A stretch of DNA of 64,000 nucleotides, taken from the NCBI RefSeq assembly GCF_011038655.2, contig NZ_CP064954.1, positions 620,001 through 684,000 of the forward strand, read 5' to 3'. The notes beneath the pieces are model-generated. The model saw only the letters and a program-made list of their open reading frames with translations, was not told where the DNA came from and did not search any database. Origin of the DNA: Corynebacterium lizhenjunii. GTDB taxonomy: Bacteria > Actinomycetota > Actinomycetes > Mycobacteriales > Mycobacteriaceae. A program made the translations under genes and the position numbers. This document shows, piece after piece, positions 35,327-44,800 of this stretch (position 1 is the stretch's first letter; every line of letters begins with the position of its first letter).

Positions 35327-35399
35327 TGGAGCATAGGAGAATCGAACTCCTGACCTTCTGCTTGCGGAGCAGACGCTCTACCAATTGAGCTAATGCCCC
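35327..35399 (-). tRNA. tRNA-Ala (anticodon CGC)
   Basis: A complete 73-nt cloverleaf on the minus strand. The acceptor stem GGGGCAT pairs with ATGCTCC, the D arm is GCTC/GAGC, the anticodon stem TCTGC/GCAGA closes the loop TCCGCAA, and the T arm is AGGAG-TTCGATT-CTCCT. Loop positions give anticodon CGC (Ala, GCG codons). Position 33 is C instead of the near-universal U. CCA is not encoded (A73 is followed by CAA). Confidence 0.9.
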
Positions 35400-35461
35400 A
35401 GTGGTTGCCACCATACTCCTGGCAATAAAGCGCAGCAAATTGTGATGGCGGCAAGGCAAAG

Positions 35462-35494
35462 GCAGGGCCCGACCAGTTGAAGATCGGGCCCTGC
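35462..35494 (-). terminator. Hairpin terminator after bL37
   Basis: GCAGGGCCCGA (35462-35472) and TCGGGCCCTGC (35484-35494) pair perfectly over 11 bp with an 11-base loop. On the minus strand CTTTGCC follows. Confidence 0.75.
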
Positions 35495-35505
35495 AGTGCT
35501 GCTAA

Positions 35506-35580
35506 TTAAGCGTTAGGACGCTTGCCGTGGTTTGCACCCTTCTTACGGCGGTCCTTGCGCTTACGACCACGCTTCGACAT
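35506..35580 (-). CDS. Ribosomal protein bL37 (24 residues)
   Basis: A 24-residue, extremely basic peptide: MSKRGRKRKDRRKK followed by GANHGKRPNA. It matches the small actinobacterial 50S protein bL37, first seen in the M. smegmatis ribosome structure, notably the ANHGKRPN ending. AAGGAGG lies 7 bases before the ATG, the stop is TAA, and a terminator hairpin follows closely. The gene is short enough to be missed by usual length cut-offs. Confidence 0.88.
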   Translation of the reverse strand: MSKRGRKRKDRRKKGANHGKRPNA

Positions 35581-35664
35581 GAGCGGCCTCCTTGCTTGAT
35601 GGTCAGTGGATAAGGTCCTACCCACTGTAGTGCGTGAACTGCGCCGGTGGGAAATTGGGAGGAA

Positions 35665-35925
35665 TTATACGGTAACGCGAGCGCGGCCACGGCCGCGGTT
35701 GCGGCGACGCTTGAGTGCGCGGCGCTCTTCCTCAGACAAACCGCCCCACACGCCGGCGTCCTGGCCGGATTCAAGAGCCCAGTTCAGGCAAGCGGTTGCC
35801 ACCGGGCAACGGTTGCAGACCAGCTTGGCCTTAGCAATCTGCGTGAGCGCAGGGCCGGAATTGCCAACCGGGAAGAATAGCTCGGGGTCTTCATCGCGGC
35901 ATACTGCCTTATGACGCCAATCCAT
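35665..35925 (-). CDS. whiB1: WhiB1-type regulator (WhcE)
   Basis: An 86-residue Wbl protein. Cysteines are at AVCRDEDPELFFP, KLVCNRCPVATAC, giving C...C-x2-C-x5-C for a [4Fe-4S] cluster, then GVWGGLSEEERRALKRR and a basic Arg/Gly tail. In C. glutamicum the corresponding gene, whcE, follows sigH-rshA and takes part in the thiol/heat stress response with SigH. Here it lies 3.4 kb from rshA, separated by the lipoprotein operon, the tRNA and bL37. ATG 35925 follows AGGAGAG. Confidence 0.9.
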   Translation of the reverse strand: MDWRHKAVCRDEDPELFFPVGNSGPALTQIAKAKLVCNRCPVATACLNWALESGQDAGVWGGLSEEERRALKRRRNRGRGRARVTV

Positions 35926-36446
35926 AAGTTAACTCTCCTAACAAATCGTGACAGCACGTGACTGTGGCGCACTGGCGTGGGGCCAGTGGGCCTGGGTTAT
36001 AGATAGGTGCGGGCTGCCGGCTGGCGGGCAGTGGAGCCTGGAGGGGAATCCAGCTGCGTCGCCGCCACCGTGCTAGGGACCGCGAGGTACTAGCCTGCGG
36101 CGGTGCCGCGGGCGAGGACCTCTGTGTAAAGAGCTAGCGGACTAGCTCAATGGGGGATACCTGAGAATGTTCCCACGTTTAGAGGCCCTTGGCTAGGGTT
36201 CGGGGGTAAAATGTGAGTAACTTCACTGGAACCGGCGGCTGTTGTGGGCGGTGTTTCCGGGTGACAATTCTGGATAAGGGTACCCTAAAATTCTTCTACC
36301 AGCGGGTTTAGAAATCGGTCATTGAGTAGGGTGAGGGCGGTAACGTCAAATCTGCAGTTGTCTGCTCTTGCCCCCGCTGGATACTCTGCTGGATACTCTC
36401 CGCGCCTGGTCTGGGCAAGGGCCTGGGGGAGCACTAAGCTAACGGT
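35926..36446. other. 521-bp noncoding region between whiB1 and a membrane protein gene
   Basis: No gene is supported. The left part should hold the whiB1 promoter; TATAAC occurs on the minus strand near 35997-36002. An imperfect long inverted repeat (GCCGCCACCGTGCTAG near 36061 against CTAGCCTGCGGCGGTG near 36090) could form a structured RNA. A perfect 12-bp tandem duplication is at 36376-36399, and a -10 box at 36435-36440. Confidence 0.5.
36376..36399 (+). repeat. Tandem duplication of GCTGGATACTCT
   Basis: Two perfect adjacent 12-bp copies, 47 bp before the next gene start. Confidence 0.9.
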
Positions 36447-36923
36447 GTGAAAAACAAGTCTGGACAAGTTTCCCCTGCCGGGGTAAGCGAACCGAAGTTG
36501 GGTTCTGCGGCCTCCGCGCCGGCCCCGGTGCGACTAGCGGCAGTCATTGCCATAGTGCAATCGCTAGCGGTCATCGGGTTTGGCTGCTTCCTTATCTACC
36601 GCGACATTACCCACGCGAGCAATGACTCCATGGTCTACGAAGGCAGCGCACCCGCGCGAGTGGGCACCGGCACGGCGGTGTTCCTGTTCATCTGCTTTGG
36701 ATTCGTTATTGCTGGCACGTTTGCCATGCTCAAGGGCAAGCGCTGGGGCCGCGGGGCCATCGTGCTGATGGAGTTTATCCTGGCTGCATGCTCATTCCAG
36801 ATGATGTCGGCGGGTGCCGTAGCACTCGGGGTTGCCACACTGGCCAGCGCCCTGGTAGCGCTGTTTTTGCTGATGTTTGTTCCGGCATCCACGCAGTGGG
36901 CCGCAGCGCACTATGGAGGCTAG
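36447..36923 (+). CDS. Small integral membrane protein, unknown
   Basis: A 158-residue protein. A polar ~28-residue N-terminus is followed by four hydrophobic segments (VRLAAVIAIVQSLAVIGFGCFLIY; TAVFLFICFGFVIAGTFAML; GAIVLMEFILAACSFQMM; LGVATLASALVALFLLMFV), ending with a short cytoplasmic tail. This fits small actinobacterial four-helix membrane proteins of unknown role. GTG 36447 is preceded at 6 bp by TAAGCT (36435-36440) with no Shine-Dalgarno, suggesting a leaderless transcript. It converges with the beta-propeller gene with a 4-bp overlap. Confidence 0.7.
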   Translation: MKNKSGQVSPAGVSEPKLGSAASAPAPVRLAAVIAIVQSLAVIGFGCFLIYRDITHASNDSMVYEGSAPARVGTGTAVFLFICFGFVIAGTFAMLKGKRWGRGAIVLMEFILAACSFQMMSAGAVALGVATLASALVALFLLMFVPASTQWAAAHYGG

Positions 36924-38158
36924 CTAGCACTTAAGACCACCAGTTCGTTGCCGCGGGCTTCGACAATACTGGTGCCGGCCATGGCCAGATAAACCGGGCC
37001 GGTGTAGCCCTGGCGATCCACGGGGATGGTGCGCTCAATATCGCCGGTGGACCAGTCGATGACGGCAATGCCGTCGCGGGTGGGAGCTAGCAGGCGCTCG
37101 CCTACGGCTACGCCGGTGCCAATGGCTTGCTCAATGGTGCGCTCGACAGATAGGCGGGTGGGGGAGAGCAAGTGCAGGCGCTCCCCGTCGAACCACGTCA
37201 TGTGGTGTGGCAGATCTGCAGTGGCGGGAACAAAGGGGCTGGCCGGGTGCTCAGCGGCAGGAGAGGCCGGCACATTGGAGGCTGCAAGTTCTGCGCCTGT
37301 TTTGCTGAAGGAACGGATTTGTGGTTGGGGGCCAGGGACGTAGACAGCAGCGGCTTCCTGGCCAATCGCCACTAGGCGCACGCCGGGGCTAGAAATCTCT
37401 ACATCGGCATCGACTTCAGGGGCACGGGAGTCCTCCGGGGTGGCATCGAGCAGTCGCAGCCACGTGGTTTGGTCGTCGCCGTCGCAGGTTTCCGTAATCG
37501 CGAAGGTCTCCTTTCGAGTCAGCGCTGAGCCCAGCACACAGTCCTCATGGGGCTGTTTATTAGGCTCTTGTTTCGCCTCCACAAAGCCGTATTCGACGGT
37601 ACGCACCAGATCGGAGCGCCACAGCTCTGCACGCTCAGCAGAGACGGTGCCTATACGATCATTTGAGCTAATCGCACTGACTTCGGCGGAATTAATGGCA
37701 CTGCGCGTGTGGGCGTACTGGCCCGTTTGGGCATCAATAGCCACAACATCACCACAGCCCACCCCGGTGCGATACGTTGCCACCACCCGGCCCCAGGCAA
37801 CGCCCAGGGAGCACAAGGGGGCATCGGAACGCTCGTAGTGCCAGGCGCGGGTGCCGTCGGGGTGTATAGCACTCACGGTGTCGCCATCGGAGGTGATGAG
37901 CAAGCCGTGAGCCACCACGGGGCGCACCACGCCGGGGAGCGGTTGGTTAGGCAGGGAAAGCGTGGGGGTCAAGGCGTTTGGGGCTTGTGCAAGCACCTGG
38001 ACCTCATCACTGGTGGGAAGGTGTTCCTGGACTAAGTCCGCAGCGTGGATATTGGCGGTGAGTACCGCGCCGCCAACTGCTACGGCGCACACCACGCTCA
38101 CCGCGCCCACTGCTAGCCAGTGCTTGCGGCCGGTGGCCAAAATTGGGGCCCGGCTCAC
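36920..38158 (-). CDS. Membrane-anchored beta-propeller (PQQ-like) protein, Rv3212 type
   Basis: A 412-residue protein with one N-terminal membrane helix (WLAVGAVSVVCAVAVGGAVLTA) and a long extracytoplasmic part composed of repeated WD/PQQ-like blades (GDTVSAIHPDGTRAWHYE; GDVVAIDAQTGQYAHTR; DGIAVIDWSTGDIERTIP). Homologues follow the DEAD-box helicase in other actinobacteria (Rv3212 beside Rv3211), as here, where the start overlaps the helicase stop by 4 bp. The role is unknown. The blades suggest a protein- or ligand-binding scaffold rather than a quinoprotein enzyme. Confidence 0.75.
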   Translation of the reverse strand: MSRAPILATGRKHWLAVGAVSVVCAVAVGGAVLTANIHAADLVQEHLPTSDEVQVLAQAPNALTPTLSLPNQPLPGVVRPVVAHGLLITSDGDTVSAIHPDGTRAWHYERSDAPLCSLGVAWGRVVATYRTGVGCGDVVAIDAQTGQYAHTRSAINSAEVSAISSNDRIGTVSAERAELWRSDLVRTVEYGFVEAKQEPNKQPHEDCVLGSALTRKETFAITETCDGDDQTTWLRLLDATPEDSRAPEVDADVEISSPGVRLVAIGQEAAAVYVPGPQPQIRSFSKTGAELAASNVPASPAAEHPASPFVPATADLPHHMTWFDGERLHLLSPTRLSVERTIEQAIGTGVAVGERLLAPTRDGIAVIDWSTGDIERTIPVDRQGYTGPVYLAMAGTSIVEARGNELVVLSAS

Positions 38159-39522
38159 CGGCGCCGGCCCCGGGAATTGGAGCCGGAACGGGTGCCTGCA
38201 CGCCGCGGCGCTGGACGTCGCGGCACACTGTGCTGAGCTTGTCCGCCGCGCGAGCGGGACCCAGAGCCGCGGGCAGGTTTAGCCCCGATGGCAGCGGTGG
38301 GCGGGCCGACGGTCTCGGGGGCATCGGCAGGGAAGTCGAGGGCAGCGGCAAGCTCAGGGCTGGTGCTAAACCACTGGGGCGGCACGGGCAGGTCCAGACC
38401 GTGCTCATCATTGATAATCTGCCATTTGGGCAGCTCATCATAGCCCACCAGCGTCACCGCCGTTCCACTATGTCCGGCGCGCCCGGTGCGCCCAATGCGG
38501 TGGATAAACGTCTGGGGATCATCGGGAACCTGGTAGTTGAACACGTGCGTGACATCGTCAATGTCAATCCCGCGCGCGGCAACGTCCGTTGCCACCAGTA
38601 GGTCAACGACACCGCTGCGGAAGGCATCCAGAGACTTCTCCCGGTCGGCTTGATCCAAATCCCCGTGGACGGCCCCCACCCGGAAACCCCGCTGCGCCAA
38701 GTCTTGGGCCAACATGGCCGCAGAGCGCTTGGTGCGGGCAAAGATAATGGTCTTACCCCGGTTCGGGGCCTGCAAGGCGCGGGAAAGGATGGCCTCCTTA
38801 TCCAGACGGTGGGCCTGGAAGGTGACCTTCTTGATGGCCTCGTGCGTGGGGGCTGCATCCACCTCTTCTGCGCGCACATGCACCGGTTTGTCCATAAAAT
38901 TCCGGGCCAGCGCCACAATGGGCCCCGGCATGGTGGCTGAAAACAGCATGGTTTGGTGCGGGGAGGCCTCGATGGCCTTGAGGAGTTTTTCAATGTCCGG
39001 CAAAAAGCCCAAATCCAACATCTCATCGGCTTCGTCCAGGACTAGTACCGCGACATTTTCTAAGTTCAATTCGCGCTGGCGGTGGAGATCTATCAGACGC
39101 CCCGGCGTGCCCACCACCACGTCCACGCCCTGGTGGAGCTGGGAGATTTGTCGCGCCATATCGTGCCCACCGCACAAAGTAGCCACCCGCACCGGCAGGT
39201 AGCGCGCGGCTAGGTCCAAATCCTTGCTCACCTGCACGGCCAGCTCGCGGGTGGGAACTATCACCAGGGCGCGCGGGGTGCCGTCGAGTTCGGCTACGTC
39301 GGCATCATCAAAAATGCGGTCCAGCAGCGGCACGCCGAATCCATAAGTCTTTCCCATACCGGTGCGGGCTTGGCCAATCAGGTCGTGACCCGCCAGAGCA
39401 ATGGGGAGGGTGAGCTCCTGGATGGAAAAGGTGTGGACAATGTCGCGCTCGCGTAGGGCGTCGACAATCTCGGCGGCGACACCCAAAGCGGCGAACGTGG
39501 GCTGCTGGTTATTTTGCGTCAC
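38155..39522 (-). CDS. DEAD-box RNA helicase (RhlE/DeaD-like)
   Basis: A 455-residue RNA helicase. Q-motif FSIQELTLPIALAGHD, Walker A ARTGMGKTYGF, motif II LVLDEADEM, SAT (FSATMP), and motif VI HRIGRTGRAGH are present. One change is notable: the usual Q-motif ending and AxxGxGKT are A-R-T-G-M-G-K-T. The C-terminal tail is Arg/Gly/Ser-rich, typical for RNA binding, and holds a TGCCGATGCC copy (38320 on the plus strand) encoding PADAPE. GTG 39522 is the start; AGGGG precedes it. Confidence 0.9.
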   Translation of the reverse strand: MTQNNQQPTFAALGVAAEIVDALRERDIVHTFSIQELTLPIALAGHDLIGQARTGMGKTYGFGVPLLDRIFDDADVAELDGTPRALVIVPTRELAVQVSKDLDLAARYLPVRVATLCGGHDMARQISQLHQGVDVVVGTPGRLIDLHRQRELNLENVAVLVLDEADEMLDLGFLPDIEKLLKAIEASPHQTMLFSATMPGPIVALARNFMDKPVHVRAEEVDAAPTHEAIKKVTFQAHRLDKEAILSRALQAPNRGKTIIFARTKRSAAMLAQDLAQRGFRVGAVHGDLDQADREKSLDAFRSGVVDLLVATDVAARGIDIDDVTHVFNYQVPDDPQTFIHRIGRTGRAGHSGTAVTLVGYDELPKWQIINDEHGLDLPVPPQWFSTSPELAAALDFPADAPETVGPPTAAIGAKPARGSGSRSRGGQAQHSVPRRPAPRRAGTRSGSNSRGRRR

Positions 39523-39623
39523 CCCTAGATACTAACCCCCGGCCGGGACCGATGGCGAACGTTGGTCAGCCGGGCTTAGCCCCGCTGTGGGCTGGGCGGT
39601 AGCCGGGGCGGGCCGGACGTGCC

Positions 39624-39629
39624 TACAAT
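39624..39629 (+). promoter_or_regulatory. -10 box (TACAAT) upstream of the DUF3107 gene
   Basis: About 90 bp before the start at 39720. The leader includes GCTAGCAG twice with a 12-bp period (39682, 39694). Confidence 0.4.
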
Positions 39630-39719
39630 GAGGGGCACGCTGAGCACAGGGTGCTCGTTTGCTGTTACAGCTCGATTAAGCGCTAGCAGGTGTGCTAGCA
39701 GAAAGGCCATTGAGAACAC

Positions 39720-39944
39720 ATGGATATTCGCATCGGTTTCGCTGACACTGCCCGGGAGCTCACCTTGCGTGCTACGGGAACTCAGGAGGAACTGACCCGC
39801 ACCATTAACGCCGCTGTAGACCAAGGCACCACCTTGGAATTGGAAGATGACAAGGGGCAGAAGTATCTGATTCGCACCGACCGGGTGGTGTATGTGGCCG
39901 TGGGCCCAGCTAAGGCCCGTACCGTTGGTTTCGCTGGCGCCTAG
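39720..39944 (+). CDS. DUF3107 family protein
   Basis: A 74-residue protein, MDIRIGFADTARELTLRATG then EDDKGQKYLIRTDRVVYVAVG, matching the DUF3107 pattern (xVKIGIxxxxRElxxes ... ixtxkIAYVEIG). Family members are small actinobacterial proteins next to DEAD-helicase or TetR genes (Rv3208A type), with no known function. AGAAAGG precedes the start. The next gene begins 21 bp later on the same strand but has its own -10 box. Confidence 0.8.
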   Translation: MDIRIGFADTARELTLRATGTQEELTRTINAAVDQGTTLELEDDKGQKYLIRTDRVVYVAVGPAKARTVGFAGA

Positions 39945-39965
39945 AGACGCCTAAACTAACTGCAC

Positions 39966-40976
39966 ATGAGCACCGATCCCTCCACCACCCCGGGAACTGG
40001 GGGCCTGAGCCAGGCAATAGTCCGTTTTGCTCACCGTTATGGGTGGTGGCGGGTAATTGCCATCCCCGTCATGGTGGTTATTACTGTCTGGGTCTGCGTG
40101 GATATTGCTCGCGGAGGGGATGCAGGTGCGTCCCAGGCTGGCCAGTCCCAGGGGCAGCACTCGGAGCAGGAGCTTGCTGATTCCCCCTCGTCCCACCCCG
40201 GTGCCCACGGTGCTGATGGTGCCCATCCCGACTTACCGGTGGGCCCAGATCCGGCCAGCATGGAGGCTGTGGCGCTGGCTAAGGATGCCCTGCCGCCCGG
40301 TGGCCCCATTGCGGAGCGCGGCGAAGGAACGTACCGGGAAGTTGGGGTAGCGGGGGCATCGGCAGGCAAAGCTGGCGCTGATGTTCCGGCAGGCGTAACC
40401 CAACGAACAGTGCGCTACGCCATCGAGGTAGAAAACGGGGTAGATACCCGGGCTTATGGTGGGGATGACGCCTTTGCCACCATGGTGGATGCCACCCTGA
40501 TGGACCCGCGCGGGTGGACTAATGATCCGGCCTTTCGCTTTGAGCACGTGGCGGTGGGCGATAAACCAGATACGATTATCCGTCTGACCTCCCTGGGAAC
40601 CACGGTCGAGCTGTGCGGCGCGCAGTTAGAGACGGAGACTTCTTGCCATACGACTATCACGGGGCCATCGACGGTGGTGGTCAATGAGGCCCGCTGGGTG
40701 CGGGGCGCGCAGCCCTTTGAGGGTGATTTGGGGCGTTACCGGCAGTACCTGATTAATCACGAGTTTGGGCACGCCATTGGGTACGCCGCACACCAACCGT
40801 GCGGGGCGCAGGGGGCGCTGGCGCCGGTGATGATGCAGCAGACGCTGAGCATGAACAATGCAGAGCTCTATGCCAAGGATCCGGAGGAAGTTTATCCGGA
40901 TAATGACCTGACCTGTAAGCCGAACCCGTGGCCGTATCCACGTCCAGACAGTACTGACCCCCATAATCCGCGCTAG
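39966..40976 (+). CDS. DUF3152 putative extracytoplasmic metalloprotease
   Basis: A 336-residue protein: one membrane helix near the N-terminus (VIAIPVMVVITVWVCVDIA), a disordered linker, and a C-terminal DUF3152 domain (from ~135: VRYAIEVENGVD). The zinc-protease signature NHEFGHAIGYAAH gives HExxHxxGxxH. Four cysteines (ELCGAQLETETSC, QPCG, LTCK) may form disulfides outside the cell. ATG 39966 has a TAAACT box (39952-39957) 8 bp upstream, so the transcript may be leaderless. The linker includes a reverse TGCCGATGCC copy (40355), read as GASAGK. Confidence 0.85.
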   Translation: MSTDPSTTPGTGGLSQAIVRFAHRYGWWRVIAIPVMVVITVWVCVDIARGGDAGASQAGQSQGQHSEQELADSPSSHPGAHGADGAHPDLPVGPDPASMEAVALAKDALPPGGPIAERGEGTYREVGVAGASAGKAGADVPAGVTQRTVRYAIEVENGVDTRAYGGDDAFATMVDATLMDPRGWTNDPAFRFEHVAVGDKPDTIIRLTSLGTTVELCGAQLETETSCHTTITGPSTVVVNEARWVRGAQPFEGDLGRYRQYLINHEFGHAIGYAAHQPCGAQGALAPVMMQQTLSMNNAELYAKDPEEVYPDNDLTCKPNPWPYPRPDSTDPHNPR

Positions 40977-41005
40977 GAGTTCGCGCGTAGCAGGAAGGAG
41001 TGCCC

Positions 41006-41785
41006 ATGGCGCAACCAGATGAGATAGTTTTACATGCATTTCGGGCAGCGCCCACGGGCGCTACCCCGGCGCAACATGTGGGCTATGCCTGGGACCATGG
41101 CTGGCTTATTGGTGGGGTGGTCTACTCCCCGGCGGCAAGTTATGCCAGCTGGTCGGCTAAGGTACGCGAGAAGCTGCACGTGGTGGGGGCGCGCGTAGCC
41201 CGCCCGGTGGTAGCGACCAACGGCAGGCATACGGTGGCCGGATGGAAGGCCACCACGTTTGTGCCGGGGAGCCTGTCGCGCCGGGTGGATGAAACCGCGC
41301 AGCTGGCCTTGCGGGTAGAAGAAGGTTTGGCGCAGCTGGCTGGCGTGGATATTCTGTCCGGCCGGGATGATGTTTTTGCCGCGGCGGAGAGGGCAGCCTG
41401 GGAAGAGACCGGAGAGTGCTATTCGCCGTTGGACCCGGATAATCCGCTGGTAGTGGGGCACGCGGACTTGCTGGCCTGCACTATTTATGACGGTGTGAAC
41501 CCGCCCACGATTGTAGACATGGTGCCTACTGCGGCGGCGCGTCCGCGCGGGTATAGTGCCGCGCTGGTGGTGGTGGACGGGTTGATTAACGAGCTGGTAG
41601 ATCCGGGTATTTGTGATCGCTTTGGGTACTTGACGGATTTTGATCAGCTGTTGTTGCGGGCGGTGGCTTATCGCAGGCATGTCAATGACTTGCACCCGGC
41701 AGCCAAGGCGAACGTGCGTTCGGATATTGCGCGGGTAGAGGATATGCTTGTGTCCAGGGTGGCTGGCACACTAGAGCAACAATGA
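41006..41785 (+). CDS. TIGR02569-family conserved actinobacterial protein
   Basis: A 259-residue protein fitting the TIGR02569 family of high-GC Gram-positives (Rv3205c-like). Family-like segments are AWDHGWLIGGVVYSP, GRHTVAGWKATTFVPG, VVGHADLLACTIYDG and DRFGYLTDFDQLLLRAVAYRRH. The fold resembles aminoglycoside-phosphotransferase-like proteins but without their catalytic motif, so I do not assign an activity. ATG 41006 follows AAGGAG at 6 bp. The gene precedes adnA, as in Mycobacterium. Confidence 0.75.
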   Translation: MAQPDEIVLHAFRAAPTGATPAQHVGYAWDHGWLIGGVVYSPAASYASWSAKVREKLHVVGARVARPVVATNGRHTVAGWKATTFVPGSLSRRVDETAQLALRVEEGLAQLAGVDILSGRDDVFAAAERAAWEETGECYSPLDPDNPLVVGHADLLACTIYDGVNPPTIVDMVPTAAARPRGYSAALVVVDGLINELVDPGICDRFGYLTDFDQLLLRAVAYRRHVNDLHPAAKANVRSDIARVEDMLVSRVAGTLEQQ

Positions 41786-41847
41786 GATTGGACGTTAAGA
41801 CCGGATAGGAATACCGGACTTAAAGGTCGGAATTAAGGAGAGCCCCT

Positions 41848-44800
41848 ATGTCACCTTCTGCCCGCTCAGGCCCCTATGACCCGCATGGTGCGGTACGCAG
41901 CGGCGTGATTTTGCCACCCACCCCGCAGGTGCGCCTGGTAGCCCCGCAGGCCCTGGAGCAGCCGCGGCAATGGGAGCAGGACTTACCGCGCACGGGACGC
42001 TGGGTGGTAACCGGCGCGGCTGGCAGCGGGGTATCGAGTTTCTTGGTCGATACCGTGCTGGACAAGCTGCGCTCCGGGGCGGACCCTTCCGGAATTTTGG
42101 TGGTGGCGGCTTCCAAAGAGTCCGGCGCGCAATTGCGTCGGGAACTCAGCGGCCGACTAGACGATTATGCCGCGCAGACCACCATGGTGCGCTCTGTGCA
42201 CTCGCTGGCTTTTAGCCTGGTGCGCGCGCATGTGGATGAAGGGTTGCGGCTAATTACGGGCGCGGAACAGGATGTGGTTATTCGCCAGCTGTTGGCCGCC
42301 CATGCGGAAGCAGGCGGTGCCTATTGGCCGGAGCCGGTGCGCCCCGCACTCGAATTGGTTGGATTTGCCCGGCAGTTGCGTGATTTCTTGCTGCGCGCTG
42401 GGGAACGGGGGCTGGGCCCGGAAGACCTGGAGAGCTTGGGTGCCCGGCATCGGCAGACTATGTGGGAAGCCGCCGGGCAGTTCATGCGGGAGTATGAGCA
42501 GGTGATGTCGCTGTCGGGGCGGCGCTCCTTATCGGCTGCAGAAATTGTCTCGGTGGTGCGTGACCATCCGGAAATGACGCAGAACAGCCCCTGGCATACG
42601 GTGGTGGTAGATGACGCCCAATTGCTAGACCCCAACGCGGGGGAGTTGATTGCCCGGCTGTCGGAGACGGCGGAACTAACCATAATTGGCGGAGATCCGG
42701 ACCAGGCGGTGTTCGCGTTCCGGGGTGCGAACTCGCGCTTCCTCACCAGCTTTGCTGAACAACTTCCTGGCGTGCAGACCGTAGAGCTGACCACCCCGCG
42801 GCGCACCCCGGCCCCGGCGTGCGTGAGCATTGTAGATTCCGCGCGCACGGCCCAGGATGTGGTGGCAGATAGCGTGCGGCGGCGTCACCTGGAAGATGGC
42901 GTGCCGTGGTCGCAGATAGCCGTGGTGGTCCGCGGCGGCGGGGATATTAGCGCAGCACGGCGGGCACTGCTGGCGGCAGGAGTCCCGGTGCACATTCAAC
43001 CCACAGACGTGGTGCTGGGGGAACAACGCCTGGTAGCTTCCCTGCTGCAGGCCATCCATGCGCTTTATCACGAGCTCAGCACAGCGGAGCTGGAGGAATT
43101 GATTACCGGCCCCATTGGTGGGGCAGACCCGGTAACGCTGCGCCGCTTGATTCGCGGGCTGCGCCGCTGGCAACCCCAACAACGCGGTATGGATACGCTG
43201 CGTGAGGTCCTGGATGGGCCACTGCCAGACTTTGGCACGCTGCTCACAGGCCGCGAGCTTGCCATTTTGGAACGGGTGCGCACTGTACTGGATGCCGGGA
43301 GGGCGGTACGCGACGGCAGCGTGGAAGAAGTCCTGTGGGCAGTGTGGTCAGCAACCGGGCTAGCGGAGCGCCTGCAGGCTGCCGCCTTGCGCGGGGGCGC
43401 CACCGGTTCCCAGGCTGACCGAGATTTGGACGCCGTCATGGCACTCTTCGACGCCGCCGGTGACTTCGCGGAGCGCTACCCCCAATTGCCCATGGAGGCC
43501 TTCATAGAAGAAATCCTCTCCCAAGACCTGCCCACTGGTGTGCGTGACCGGCGGGTAGTAGCCCCGGAAGCGGTAGAAATCATCTCCGCGCACGGAGCGG
43601 TGGGCCGGGAGTGGGACACGGTCATTCTCACCGGCGCCCAGGAAGGCAGCTGGCCATCCTTGGGGGAGACCGGCTCGCTCTTTGGCCAAGAAGACCTCAT
43701 TGATCTGCTAGACCGCAGTATTGATCCGGACACTCACGTCTCACACCTAAGCGATCGCCTGGCGGAGGAACGCCGCCTGTTCCACGTAGCTACCACCCGA
43801 CACCGCAACCGGCTTCACATCGTGGCTGTGGATGCGCCTCAGGCGGAGGAAGTCTATGAACCCTCCCGCTTCATTGCGGAGTTCTGTGGCCGGGGTGTGG
43901 ATCTGCCCGCAACGCTGGCGCGCCGGGAGGCTGCTGCCGCCTTGCGCCGCAGCGCCTGGGCGCGCGAACTTGGCCTTGACGTTCCAGCGGTGATTTCTGC
44001 GCAGCGGCTCAATCACGAAGGTGAGTTGGACCCCCTGCAGGTGTCCGTGCTGTCGGTTCCCGCGTTTGTTGCACAGCTGCGCCGGGTGGTCAGTGATGTT
44101 AGTGCCGATGGCGTTCAGCGCGAGCAGGCGGCCCGCCAGCTGGCACGTTTGGCCCAGGCCGGGGTGCCGGGTGCCCACCCCGCGCAGTGGTGGGCGCTGA
44201 CGGTCAGCACGGGTGGTGAGGCCGGGGCGGAAGCTTCTGCTGAGTCTGCCGATGTCCCCGTGGCCGACCCCGCAGAGCCGGGCACCGTGCGTTTACCCAG
44301 CGTGTCGCCCTCTAAGGTAGAAAAGCTGCTCAAGTGCCCCTTGCAGGCGGTGCTGGGGGATATTGACTCCGAAGAAGCCACTCCCTTGGCAGCCGTGCGC
44401 GGTACTGTGGCCCACGCATACCTAGAAGCACTGGGCCGCGGCGTCGACCCGGAGTTGGCAGAAGAATTAAGCCGCCACACCATGAAGGAGCTGCTAGACG
44501 TCCCCGCGTGGAAGCGCGATTATGAGCTGTCGCAGTGGGATAACCTTGTGGAACGTACCCGGCAGTGGGTGGCGGCCACCCGCGGTGTCTATGAGCTGGT
44601 GGGCGTGGAGGTGCCGGTGGACGTTACGGTGGCCCCTGGCGTGAAGGTCTTTGGCTATATTGACCGCTTGGAGCGGGAGCGCGGCTCTGAGAACGGTGCC
44701 TTAGTGGTGGTGGACCTTAAAACAGGCGCTAGTGTTCCCAGTGCCCAAAGCGTGCAAGAAAACCCCCAGATGGCCGCCTATCAATTGGCGGTGCGCGGCG

